DNA of 34,259 nt from a virus: positions 1-34,259 of IMG/VR virus record IMGVR_UViG_3300027965_000213, one strand, 5' to 3'. Positions 1-7,219 of this stretch are shown piece by piece. The stretch's first letter is position 1. The number at the start of each line of letters is the position of its first letter. Under the pieces are notes generated by a model. That model was not told where the DNA came from. It did no database searches and worked only from the letters and a program-made list of their open reading frames with translations. The position numbers and the translations under genes are program-made.

Positions 1-405
1 ATGCCTGCTCTCGGCAAATCGCGTCGCGCCAAAACGACCGCGCCTCCTGGCGGGAGGAAGCCGGCGCGCAGGAAGCCTGGCGCGCCTCCGAGAGAGCCGG
101 CCGCGGCGCCGCTCGATGCTAAAGATTTCGCCCAACAGCAAATCGAACGGCTGGAATCGATGCTCGAAAGCCTCGTCGAAAAAGCTCATGACGGCGAGCT
201 TGGCGCCGTCGACCGGGTTCTGAAAGTTCTCGACCGGCTCGATCGATATCGCGGCTATTCCCCCGCCGTCGCGCCGGGAGAAGCGGAGGAGGACGCGCGC
301 GAGCGTATTTTAAGAAAGCTGTCCGAAGTGGACGCGCGCCGCGCCGCCGCTGAAGAAGATCAAGACGCCGCGGAGGCCGCGGATGAAGCGTCCGCCGGCG
401 CCTGA
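1..405 (+). CDS. Putative terminase small subunit (GTA gp1-like)
   Basis: A 134-residue protein whose ATG is the first base of the window. It has a basic, Pro/Arg-rich N-terminus (about residues 1-35), then a predicted helical, coiled-coil-like stretch (about 38-85, rich in Glu, Leu and Arg) and an acidic Ala-rich tail. The role is inferred mainly from position: it overlaps the large terminase gene by 23 bases, as small terminase genes do in GTA-like clusters. Small terminases recognise packaging DNA and regulate the large subunit. Sequence alone does not identify the family. It could also be an unrelated small protein of the packaging operon. The upstream context is outside the window, so the start is not verified. 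Confidence 0.6.
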   Translation: MPALGKSRRAKTTAPPGGRKPARRKPGAPPREPAAAPLDAKDFAQQQIERLESMLESLVEKAHDGELGAVDRVLKVLDRLDRYRGYSPAVAPGEAEEDARERILRKLSEVDARRAAAEEDQDAAEAADEASAGA

Positions 406-1747
406 GACGAGGCCCGCCGCTTTCCGCCACATCCGGGATCTGATGCCGCTGACGCCGAGGGAGCGGCAGCTCCAATTGGGGCGCTTGACCGCCCTGGAAT
501 GCACTGAGCTCTTCTACGATTGGAATTTTTGGGCGCGCGCCGATCAATTGCCGCCGGAGGGCGAATGGATCGCCTGGCTTATCCTTGCCGGCCGCGGCGC
601 CGGCAAGACCCGCACCGGCGCCGAGACGGTGCGGCGTTGGGTCACGAAATACTCGCCGGTCAACCTGATCGGCGCGACCGCGGCGGACGCGCGCGACGTG
701 ATGGTGCTCGGCGAATCGGGCCTGCTCGCCTGCTGCCCGCGCGCCCAGCAGCCGACCTATGCGCGCGCCGCGCGGCGCTTGACCTGGCCGAACGGGGCGA
801 CCTCGCTGCTCTTCTCGGCCGAGGAGCCGGATCGGCTGCGCGGCGAGCAGCACGCCAAACTCTGGTGCGACGAATTGGCGGCTTGGCGCTACCCCCAAAC
901 GTACGATCAAGCGCTGCTCGGCTTGCGGCTCGGCGATCGGCCGCAAGCGGTGATCACGACCACGCCGCGGCCGATCAAGATCGTCAGGGACTTGGTCGCC
1001 GACCCGAACACCAAAGTTACGCGCGGCGTCACGTTCGACAATTCGGATTTTCTCGCCACGGCGTTCATCAGACGAATCGCCGCGCGTTACAAGAATAGCC
1101 GCATCGGCCAGCAGGAAATCTACGCCGAGATCCTCGACGAGACGCCCGGCGCGCTATGGACGCGCGAATTGCTGGAGCGCGGCCGCGTCCCGCCCGGCTC
1201 GGCGCCGCGCGAATTCCGCGAGGTGGTCGTCGCCGTCGATCCGCCGGCGACGTCGGGGAGAGAGGCCGACGAATGCGGCGTCATCGTCGCCGGCCGCGCC
1301 GAGAATGGCGGCGTCTATATCCTCGCCGATTTGAGCAGCCAGGGCGAGACGCCGGCCGGCTGGGCCGCGCGGGTAGCGGGCGCCTATCGCCGCCACCGCG
1401 CCAATCGCGTCGTCGCCGAATCGAACAATGGCGGCGAGATGGTCGCCAATGTCCTGCGCCAATGCGACGCCAATCTGCCGGTGCGGCTGGTGACGGCGAC
1501 GCGCGGCAAGTATCTGAGGGCCGAGCCGGTCGCAGCGGCCTATGAGCGCGGCCTCGTCCATCATGTCGGCGTCTTCGGCAAGCTCGAGGATCAACTCTGC
1601 GCCCTGACGCCGGATTTCGACGCCCGCGCCGCCGGCTATTCGCCCGACCGCGCCGACGCTCTGGTCTGGGCGGCGACGGATTTGATCGGCGGCGGCGCGA
1701 ATGCAGGGATGGTGGACTATTATCGCGAGGCGGCGAGAAGGGGGTGA
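383..1747 (+). CDS. Terminase large subunit (packaging ATPase/nuclease)
   Basis: A 454-residue DNA-packaging motor that pumps DNA into the prohead through the portal and cuts it. The N-terminal ATPase has a Walker A motif at residues 69-76 (AGRGAGKT) and Walker B ending in D163-E164 (LWCDE), then TTTPRPIK at about 192-199, typical of the GTA/Terminase_6 group. The C-terminal RNase H-like nuclease shows the expected acidic residues: D286 (AVDPP), E346 (AESNNGG) and D425 (RADALVWA). Length is normal for RcGTA g2-like proteins. The start overlaps the upstream gene. Nothing suggests damage. Confidence 0.95.
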   Translation: MKRPPAPETRPAAFRHIRDLMPLTPRERQLQLGRLTALECTELFYDWNFWARADQLPPEGEWIAWLILAGRGAGKTRTGAETVRRWVTKYSPVNLIGATAADARDVMVLGESGLLACCPRAQQPTYARAARRLTWPNGATSLLFSAEEPDRLRGEQHAKLWCDELAAWRYPQTYDQALLGLRLGDRPQAVITTTPRPIKIVRDLVADPNTKVTRGVTFDNSDFLATAFIRRIAARYKNSRIGQQEIYAEILDETPGALWTRELLERGRVPPGSAPREFREVVVAVDPPATSGREADECGVIVAGRAENGGVYILADLSSQGETPAGWAARVAGAYRRHRANRVVAESNNGGEMVANVLRQCDANLPVRLVTATRGKYLRAEPVAAAYERGLVHHVGVFGKLEDQLCALTPDFDARAAGYSPDRADALVWAATDLIGGGANAGMVDYYREAARRG

Positions 1748-1936
1748 CAGGAGCGCGAGCGCAGCGAGAGGGATGAAGCGATCCATTCGGAGGACGGCGC
1801 TCCGTGAAGGGGCATTGTTTCCGCGCCTTATCCTGCGTGCCATCGCCGTGCTCGGCGTCAATCCCAAGCCGCTTCGCGGTCGCTCCGCTTCGCTGCGCGA
1901 GGATTGACTCCTCCGCTCGGCGATGGCGTTTTTGCT

Positions 1937-1997
1937 ACCAAGAGCTTTGCTGATGAAACTGTCCGAAGAGGACAGTTTCATCAGCAAAGCTCTTGGT
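1937..1997. repeat. 28-bp perfect inverted repeat, 5-nt loop
   Basis: Arms 1937-1964 and 1970-1997 are exact reverse complements and the loop is gaaga (1965-1969). The arm begins accaagagctttgctgatga. No T-run follows, so it is not a standard intrinsic terminator. It would fold into a long uninterrupted RNA duplex or a DNA cruciform. Confidence 0.9.
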
Positions 1998-2030
1998 CGG
2001 TCACCCGAAGGGCCGAAGCGCAGCGGAGGA

Positions 2031-2095
2031 GCGGCCATAGTCCGCCCACCCAGGTACTTGGAAAAGGCTCAGGCCTTCGAGCGGACTATGGCCGC
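2031..2095. repeat. 15-bp inverted repeat, 35-nt loop
   Basis: The arms gcggccatagtccgc (2031-2045) and gcggactatggccgc (2081-2095) are perfectly complementary. It lies just beyond the 28-bp hairpin and just before the end of the convergent minus-strand gene. It may be part of the same inserted element. Confidence 0.8.
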
Positions 2096-2153
2096 TTGAC
2101 GGCGATCGGCCGGCGTGGCGCCGCGGTGTCGCTCATCGGCCCCCGCCACCGCC

Positions 2154-2489
2154 CTACCGCGGCGGAAACTCCCTTGCCGGCACGCCGTGCAGGACCGAGC
2201 CAAGTTTGCGGTTGAACTCCTCGGCCGTGGTCTGGGCGTTGACGGCGGAGACTTTGTCCTCGGTCGGCCGTGGACATTGGGCGACGATTCGCGGATGCCC
2301 CTGGCGCTCGAGCAGCGCCTTCAATTCCTGCTCCAGCCTCTCGCGATTGGCCTCGGCCGGAAACAGGCTGGTGATCCAGATGTCCTTGGTGCCGAGCGCC
2401 GAAGCGACGCAGAAGGTCCATAACGGGCTCGCCGCCGCAGGCGCCGCGGCGAAGGACAGGGTCAGGATGAAGAGGAAGCGACGAATCAC
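2154..2489 (-). CDS. Small secreted or periplasmic protein, function unknown
   Basis: A 111-residue protein on the strand opposite to the phage operon. From a GTG start at 2489 it opens with a classic signal peptide: VIRRF, then a hydrophobic core (LFILTLSFAAAP), then an AAAS-like cleavage site. The mature part is short and polar, with two Cys (WTFCVAS and AQCPRP) that could form a disulfide after export. Frames starting further upstream add a non-secretory N-terminus, so the GTG is preferred; a GGAG lies about 11 bases before it. Opposite orientation between terminase and portal suggests a moron (an accessory gene transcribed on its own). No family recognised. Confidence 0.6.
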   Translation of the reverse strand: MIRRFLFILTLSFAAAPAAASPLWTFCVASALGTKDIWITSLFPAEANRERLEQELKALLERQGHPRIVAQCPRPTEDKVSAVNAQTTAEEFNRKLGSVLHGVPAREFPPR

Positions 2490-2578
2490 GGCGGGTCTCG
2501 GCTCCGACGTCGAGCTTACACAAAGTCGGCAAGAAGGGAATCGGCCGGCGTACCACGCATCAACGAGGGCGACGCGCG

Positions 2579-4384
2579 ATGAGCGATGAAGGGATGGTGC
2601 GGCCGCTGCCGCCGAGCGTGTTCGCGCGGATCGCAACCGCGGCGCGCTATGCGATCACCGGCGTCGCGCCGGCGACCTGGTTCGGGCCGTTGCAGCCGCT
2701 CCAGCCGATGGCGCCGCCGGAGGTCAAGGGGCGGCAATTCGATTATCCGTTCGGGGCGAACGTCTCCTATATGCCGCGCGCTTCGGCGGCGATCGGCTTC
2801 GCCGAATTGCGCGCCCTCGCCGACGCGCTGCCGCTGCTCAGGGCGGTGATCGAGACCCGCAAGGATCAGATCGCCGGTCTCGCCTATACGGTGCGGCCGC
2901 GCGATCCGAAGGCGGCCGCGCCGGACAGCGCCGCGCGGATCAAGGCGGCGCTCGCCTTTCTCGCCCGGCCGGACCGGCGCCATTCCTTCGCCGCCTGGCT
3001 GCGCATGCTGCTCGAAGACATGCTGGTCATCGACGCGGCGACGATCTATCCGCGCTTTTCGCGCGACGGTTCGCTTTATTCGCTCGACATCGTCGACGGC
3101 GCGACGATCTTTCCGCTGATCGGCGAGGACGGAAGGGCGCCCGATCCGCCTGATCCCGCCTATCAGCAAGTGCTGCACGGCGTGCCGGCGGCGGATTTCT
3201 CGGCCGACGAGCTCCTCTATCTGCCGCGCAACGCCCGCGTCCACAAGCTCTATGGCATGAGCCCGGTCGAGCAGATCGCGCTGACCGTGAACATCGCGCT
3301 GAGGCGCGACGTCGCGACGCTGGAATATTACCGGGTGGGCTCGGTCCCCGATTCGTTCGCGACCTTGCCCAAGGAATGGACGCTCGACCAGATCAAGCAA
3401 TTCCAGGACTATTTCGACGCGCTCATGATCGGCAATTTGAGCCGGCGGCGCATGCTGAAATTCATGCCGTCGGACTTCAAGCTGCAAGAGCCGCGTCAGC
3501 CTCCGCTCAAGGACCAGTACGACGAGTGGCTGGCGCGGCTGATCTGCTACGCCTTCTCGGTGCCGGTCTCGCCCTTCGTCGGCACGGTCAACCGCGCCAC
3601 CGCCGAGACCCTGCGCCTGCAGGCGACGCAGGAAGGCCTCGCGCCGATGCGCGCCTGGGTCAAGGACGCGATGGACCGAGTGATCCAGCTCTATCTCGGC
3701 GACGACGATCTGGAATTCGCCTGGGCCGGCGACGACGTGACCGATCCGCTGCAACAGGCGCAGACGCTGCAAATCCTGATCGGAAGCGGGGTGAAGACGG
3801 TCGACGAGGCGCGCGCCGATTTGGGGCTGACGCCGTTAGGGAAGGGCGGGGAGGAAGAAAAGCCGGCGGGGTTCGGGAAATTCAACCCGTATCATGACGA
3901 GCGTGGAAGATTTACAACCGCGGACGGCGCGCAAGAGGGCAATCCTAAGGACAAAAGCAAAAATCAGCGGCTTGTCCATCAGGCGGCCTATCAAGGTCAT
4001 TTCCACGATGCAGTTCAGGAGCAATGGGCGACTTATCTGCGCGGGCTTGGATTTCGAGTCACAACGGAGGCTTATCTGAGCGTCGGCGGCATAACGGCGC
4101 GATTGGACATCCTTTATAGGCTGCCATCGGGCGTTTTGATGGGGATCGAGATAAAGACCGGCGACGATCCAACATTCACCCCGGAACAAGCAATCGTATA
4201 TAGTCACGCAATTCTAGGAGCAGGAGTCATGTATTCCGGCGCGAGGGGGGACGAAATCGGCTTGACGTCCGGCGCGCGCTTGCCCGCTGTTCCTATCTTG
4301 GTCATTTATGCTCCGAAGCCTGGAGCCGACTACAGGTTTTTTGTTCCAAAACCTGAGCAGCTAGACAAGCTCGGACTCGTTTAA
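2579..4384 (+). CDS. Portal protein with C-terminal nuclease-like toxin extension
   Basis: A 601-residue protein. Residues 1-420 are an HK97/GTA g3-type portal, the dodecameric ring through which DNA enters and leaves the head (DxxDEWLxRLICYAFSVPVSP core at about 313-332). Such portals normally end near the DLGLTPLG at 414-421. Here a linker leads to NPYHDERGRFTTADGA (436-451) and about 150 extra residues. The extension looks like a PD-(D/E)XK nuclease: D510 in ARLDIL, then E524-I-K526 in GIEIKTG. Two immunity-type genes follow directly, and a copy of this portal tail with a different C-terminus lies downstream. Portal assignment is firm. Toxin activity, and whether every portal subunit carries the extension, is inference. 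Confidence 0.92.
   Translation: MSDEGMVRPLPPSVFARIATAARYAITGVAPATWFGPLQPLQPMAPPEVKGRQFDYPFGANVSYMPRASAAIGFAELRALADALPLLRAVIETRKDQIAGLAYTVRPRDPKAAAPDSAARIKAALAFLARPDRRHSFAAWLRMLLEDMLVIDAATIYPRFSRDGSLYSLDIVDGATIFPLIGEDGRAPDPPDPAYQQVLHGVPAADFSADELLYLPRNARVHKLYGMSPVEQIALTVNIALRRDVATLEYYRVGSVPDSFATLPKEWTLDQIKQFQDYFDALMIGNLSRRRMLKFMPSDFKLQEPRQPPLKDQYDEWLARLICYAFSVPVSPFVGTVNRATAETLRLQATQEGLAPMRAWVKDAMDRVIQLYLGDDDLEFAWAGDDVTDPLQQAQTLQILIGSGVKTVDEARADLGLTPLGKGGEEEKPAGFGKFNPYHDERGRFTTADGAQEGNPKDKSKNQRLVHQAAYQGHFHDAVQEQWATYLRGLGFRVTTEAYLSVGGITARLDILYRLPSGVLMGIEIKTGDDPTFTPEQAIVYSHAILGAGVMYSGARGDEIGLTSGARLPAVPILVIYAPKPGADYRFFVPKPEQLDKLGLV
3592..3841 (+). repeat. Portal 3' segment, source copy of a 250-bp repeat
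   Basis: This part of the portal gene recurs at 5175-5424 at a constant offset of 1583 bases. I count 6 mismatches in 250 positions, four of them clustered where DAMDR becomes DMLDR. The repeat stops at the end of the portal core (DLGLTPLG), just before the variable linker and toxin tip. Confidence 0.95.
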
Positions 4385-4413
4385 TTGTCCAAGGCGGAGG
4401 AGATTCGCTGCCA

Positions 4414-4749
4414 ATGGAAACGCGCAAAACAACCCCCGCATCTCTTAACATGCAGCAACGCAGGGCTGCCGGCCAAACTCTGATTACCGAAGACATGGCG
4501 CTGGAAATCGCTCGGTTGATCGTGCTTGAAGAAATCGGCGAGGGCGGCCTCAAGGCGCAGCTCCCGCTTTCGGCGTCCTCTCAAGGAGAGTATTGGCGTG
4601 TGGTTGGACACGACAATGATGCTTTCGAAGAGAACGAATTTGGCAGGCGAGTTCCCTTTGGGACCGTGAATATGCTGATCTCGAAATACAATGGTCAAAT
4701 CTCCGACTTATCTTACGAGGTACGATTTTCGCAATTCGAGACGCCTTGA
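4414..4749 (+). CDS. NTF2-fold-type immunity protein, copy 1
   Basis: A 111-residue acidic protein, 29 bases after the portal-toxin stop and preceded by a GGAGGAG ribosome site. It has an alpha-helical start with ITEDMALEIARLIVLEEIG and then GEYWRVVGH, the pattern of NTF2-fold immunity proteins (helix, then a (D/E)YWxVxG strand). The expected job is to bind and neutralise the nuclease tip of the adjacent portal in the lysogen. The next gene is a paralogue. The family match is from memory of the pattern; binding partner is inferred from adjacency. Confidence 0.7.
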   Translation: METRKTTPASLNMQQRRAAGQTLITEDMALEIARLIVLEEIGEGGLKAQLPLSASSQGEYWRVVGHDNDAFEENEFGRRVPFGTVNMLISKYNGQISDLSYEVRFSQFETP

Positions 4750-4825
4750 TAACTCGAGTCGGCGCGCCGTCGAAAATCACTCTCTTCGATAACACGTCCT
4801 TAAAATATCGTAGGTAGGTGGATAA

Positions 4826-5131
4826 ATGGAGACTCATGAGCTCAACCATCCATCAATGATGATGCGGCGATTGGCCGGCAAAAAGATCATCAGCCAGGCA
4901 ATCGCTACGACGATCGCGCGGATGATCTTAGTCCAAGACTTTGGCGAGGCGGCTGCTCGCGCCCAAGAGCCCCTGACAGCTTCCGCCGATGGCGACTACT
5001 GGCGGGTTCTTGGCAGCAAGAGCAATGCGCTGGCATTGTTGGCGCGGGATCGATCTGTGGGGTTGCTGAATATCAAAATCAGCCAGTATGACGGTCAGAT
5101 TGTTGATCTGCACTACGAAGATGTTTCGTGA
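4826..5131 (+). CDS. NTF2-fold-type immunity protein, copy 2
   Basis: A 101-residue paralogue of the preceding gene. Both have METxx at the start, an ISQAIATTIARMILVQDFGE-type helix, GDYWRVLGS, and an ending with INxKISxYDGQIxDLxYE. Divergence is high enough that the two may recognise different toxins. It lies between the portal toxin and the displaced portal-tail cassette, so it may protect against either. Start ATG at 4826 follows taggtaggtgg. Pairing with a particular toxin cannot be decided from sequence. Confidence 0.7.
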   Translation: METHELNHPSMMMRRLAGKKIISQAIATTIARMILVQDFGEAAARAQEPLTASADGDYWRVLGSKSNALALLARDRSVGLLNIKISQYDGQIVDLHYEDVS

Positions 5132-5174
5132 TGTGCGGTTCAACCTGAGTTGAGACCTTTAGGCGTCAGAGATT

Positions 5175-5424
5175 CCGCGCCACGGCCGAGACCCTGCGCC
5201 TGCAGGCGACGCAGGAAGGCCTCGCGCCGATGCGCGCCTGGGTCAAGGACATGCTCGACCGAGTGATCCAGCTCTATCTCGGCGACGACGATCTCGAATT
5301 CGCCTGGGCCGGCGACGACGTGACCGATCCGCTGCAACAGGCGCAGACGCTGCAAATCCTGATCGGAAGCGGGGTGAAGACGGTCGACGAGGCGCGCGCC
5401 GATTTGGGGCTGACGCCGTTAGGG
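5175..5424 (+). repeat. Displaced copy of the portal 3' segment
   Basis: Counterpart of 3592-3841 with 6 differences in 250 bases. It keeps the portal reading frame, and the copy is too recent, or too often converted, to have drifted. It ends at the same point as the portal core. Confidence 0.95.
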
Positions 5425-5802
5425 GAGGACTCCACTGGACGGGCTTCCGCAACGTCAGAGGCAATTGCGAAATGTAATCCCTATCACGACGAGCGGGGGC
5501 GGTTCACGACCGCCGATGGAGCGGAAGCGACAGCCATTGCATCGCCAACGCATCCCTCGCATGGAGAGCAGCTATCCTTCGCTGGAACGTTGATGGACCG
5601 GCGATATGACAAAGATCTTGATATTACTCATTGCACATATTCCTGGTATCCGAATACGTTCACAATTGAGCACCACGGATATTACCAGTGTGAGCCGACT
5701 TTTCGGGCCGAGAGGATCAGGTGGCTGAAATGGCGAATGTCTCGATCTCCACAGAAGCGCTGGTCGCCATCAAGCGGAATCGTCGCCAGGCTCTTTCCTT
5801 AG
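5175..5802 (+). pseudogene. Orphan portal-tail/toxin cassette without its own start
   Basis: The frame is open from 5149 (after a TGA at 5146) to 5802. It begins with about 84 residues of portal tail, then a new linker, the motif NPYHDERGRFTTADGA (codons 5476-5523) and a different C-terminus of roughly 90 residues with two Cys (THCTYSW and YQCEPTF). No ATG, GTG or TTG with a ribosome site precedes the portal-derived part; the first ATG (5230) is internal. It is therefore best read as a silent, recombinable tip, as with CdiA and Rhs orphans. The last about 25 residues overlap the next gene in another frame and look like readthrough after a shift, so the tip may also be truncated. No toxin family recognised. 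Confidence 0.7.
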
Positions 5803-6077
5803 GAAAGATAGAGGAGAAGTCGTCACTTGTGCCGTTGTTGGCGTGGAGTCATCGATCCTACTTGACGTTCGCGGACGGAGGCGTTGTGGAGTGTGGACCA
5901 CGTTTCGTGTTGTCCTATCAGGCGCTGAGGGATATTAGCGAGCCGTTGATCGTGCGCACCGACGAAGGGGAGCAAGTAGCTGTAAGGCCAGCCAGAAAAT
6001 TCGAACGCGGGTATCATCGGATCGGATTCGATAACAATGACTTTACTTTGGAATCTTATGAGACCAATCCGAGCTGA
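5721..6077 (+). CDS. Unknown small protein next to orphan portal cassette
   Basis: A 118-residue protein. GTG at 5721 has AGAGGA four bases upstream; ATG at 5730 is an alternative. It overlaps the orphan cassette frame by 82 bases. The sequence is soluble and mixed alpha/beta, with no signal peptide or recognised motif. By position it is a candidate immunity protein for the orphan tip. Alternatively its first part could be the displaced end of that tip after a frameshift, since the orphan frame loses its character exactly where this one opens. Confidence 0.5.
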   Translation: MAEMANVSISTEALVAIKRNRRQALSLGKIEEKSSLVPLLAWSHRSYLTFADGGVVECGPRFVLSYQALRDISEPLIVRTDEGEQVAVRPARKFERGYHRIGFDNNDFTLESYETNPS

Positions 6078-6259
6078 GTGTTTCGAGCGCTGCGAAGTAA
6101 GCCTCGTCTTCTTGATGCGCGTGGGCAAAGATGTGGCCGTTTCGCTCCTTGCTCTAAGCGAGTATTTGGACGGCGTGAGGCAAAGATGTTTGACGAGACT
6201 TCATCAAGCATTGAAAGCGAGGTTGAAGAGGGTTGAGCGATTTGGAGGCGAGCTGCGAG

Positions 6260-6595
6260 ATGGCGGATCAGCCCTATAGCTTCGGCGCCGACGCTGACGC
6301 CAAACTCCCCCAAATCGCGGAAGATTGGGCGAGCGGTCGCTTTGACGAGAGCCTGGCCGAGGCGTACGCGCTCTTCTTGAGCGTGAAAGACGACCGGACT
6401 TCGCGTCTCCGCGAGGCCGCTATCGAACTGATCCGACTCAGCGCGGAGCGCCTGAGGGAAGGACATCAAAACCCGAAAGAGGAGGCGATCGCCTGCTCGT
6501 TCTGTGGGAAGAGCGCGTCCGACGTACGCCTGGGGGCGGGACCGAATGTGTTCATCTGCCATGAATGCGTCGAGACATTTTACAGCGTTCTCTAG
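6260..6595 (+). CDS. Small protein with C-terminal ClpX-type zinc finger
   Basis: A 111-residue protein with an acidic helical N-terminal part (residues 1-75). It ends in CSFCGKSASDVRLGAGPNVF followed by ICHECVE. That gives C79-x2-C82-x17-C100-x2-C103, nearly identical to the N-terminal zinc-binding domain of the ClpX unfoldase, which recruits substrates and adaptors. There is no AAA+ domain. The start at ATG 6260 has GGAGG eleven bases upstream; a TTG at 6233 would add nine residues. It sits among immunity-type genes, so it may be an immunity factor or an adaptor that delivers a protein to ClpXP. Function is inference; the finger is clear. Confidence 0.7.
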   Translation: MADQPYSFGADADAKLPQIAEDWASGRFDESLAEAYALFLSVKDDRTSRLREAAIELIRLSAERLREGHQNPKEEAIACSFCGKSASDVRLGAGPNVFICHECVETFYSVL

Positions 6596-6668
6596 GCGCG
6601 CCGCCTGTAGGCGCGCGGACCTGTAAAGTTCCTTCCTCGGCCGAGGACATCCATTTGCGACGGACGCG

Positions 6669-7100
6669 GTGATCAACATCAGCGAAACGATATCGAAGCT
6701 CGTCGAGGCCGTTCGGCGCGTGGATTTTCCGGACGCGAAAACCACCGCCGCGCTGCGCGACCTGGACATTGCCGGCGCGAGAATCACCGAGACCAAGGGC
6801 GGCTCCTGGGGAATCGACATAGGACGGTTGGCGGGCGGCGCGATCGAAGTCGCAGTCTTGGGCGGCGTCAAGCCGCGCCGCACGCTGCATCTGATCTTTC
6901 TGAATCCGGCGATACCTTTCCGTAACGTCAGCGGCGAGACGTTCGGCGCCAACCAGCGCGTTAAGCTGTCAAAATGCAGCCCTGGCCTCGGCCTGGTTTT
7001 TGAAAAGGCCGGCCTCCCCTGCGGCATGACCGCCTCTGCGCCAGACGGCGTGATCGAGAGCCTCTTCTGCGAAGAGCCGCCTGTCGCGCCGCATCGCTGA
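6669..7100 (+). CDS. Unknown small protein, candidate immunity gene
   Basis: A 143-residue protein with a GTG start. The N-terminal 40 residues are helical and amphipathic, followed by glycine-rich beta-like segments (GGSWGIDIG and AIEVAVLGG). No membrane segment, signal peptide or known motif is seen. It closes the run of small genes between portal and protease and ends 119 bases before the protease. Immunity function is a guess from neighbourhood only. Confidence 0.5.
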   Translation: MINISETISKLVEAVRRVDFPDAKTTAALRDLDIAGARITETKGGSWGIDIGRLAGGAIEVAVLGGVKPRRTLHLIFLNPAIPFRNVSGETFGANQRVKLSKCSPGLGLVFEKAGLPCGMTASAPDGVIESLFCEEPPVAPHR

Positions 7101-7178
7101 CTCGTATTTAACCGGTTCTCGCGCCGAACGCCCGCGCGCAACCAGCTCATTTCTATGACGTCAACGCCCGCTTTCGCG

Positions 7179-7200
7179 GCGGCGCGCGCTTGCGCGCCGC
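7179..7200. repeat. GC stem-loop ahead of the protease gene
   Basis: gcggcgcgc (7179-7187), loop gctt, gcgcgccgc (7192-7200): a 9-bp perfect stem ending 10 bases before the protease GGAG ribosome site. It could shield the start or stabilise the mRNA. No T-run follows. Confidence 0.5.
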
Positions 7201-7219
7201 GCTCATGCATGGAGCCGCC

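Larger units (their letters stand above)
1748..2153. other. Non-coding interval with two stem-loops
   Basis: The 406 bases between the terminase stop and the end of the minus-strand secreted-protein gene hold no convincing reading frame. They contain a 28-bp perfect inverted repeat (1937-1997), a second 15-bp one (2031-2095), and purine-rich and pyrimidine-rich runs related to each other (about 1750-1770, 1875-1920 and 2005-2035). The look is that of an inserted REP- or MITE-like element in a packaging operon that is normally tightly spaced. Confidence 0.6.

Noticed and set aside
1937-1997. Intrinsic terminator after the terminase gene
   Set aside because: The stem is much longer than usual and no T-run follows on either strand.
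5175-5424. Assembly error as the cause of the portal-tail repeat
   Set aside because: The copy has its own mismatches, a different linker and a different tip on its downstream side, which fits real duplication. Read-depth data would settle it.
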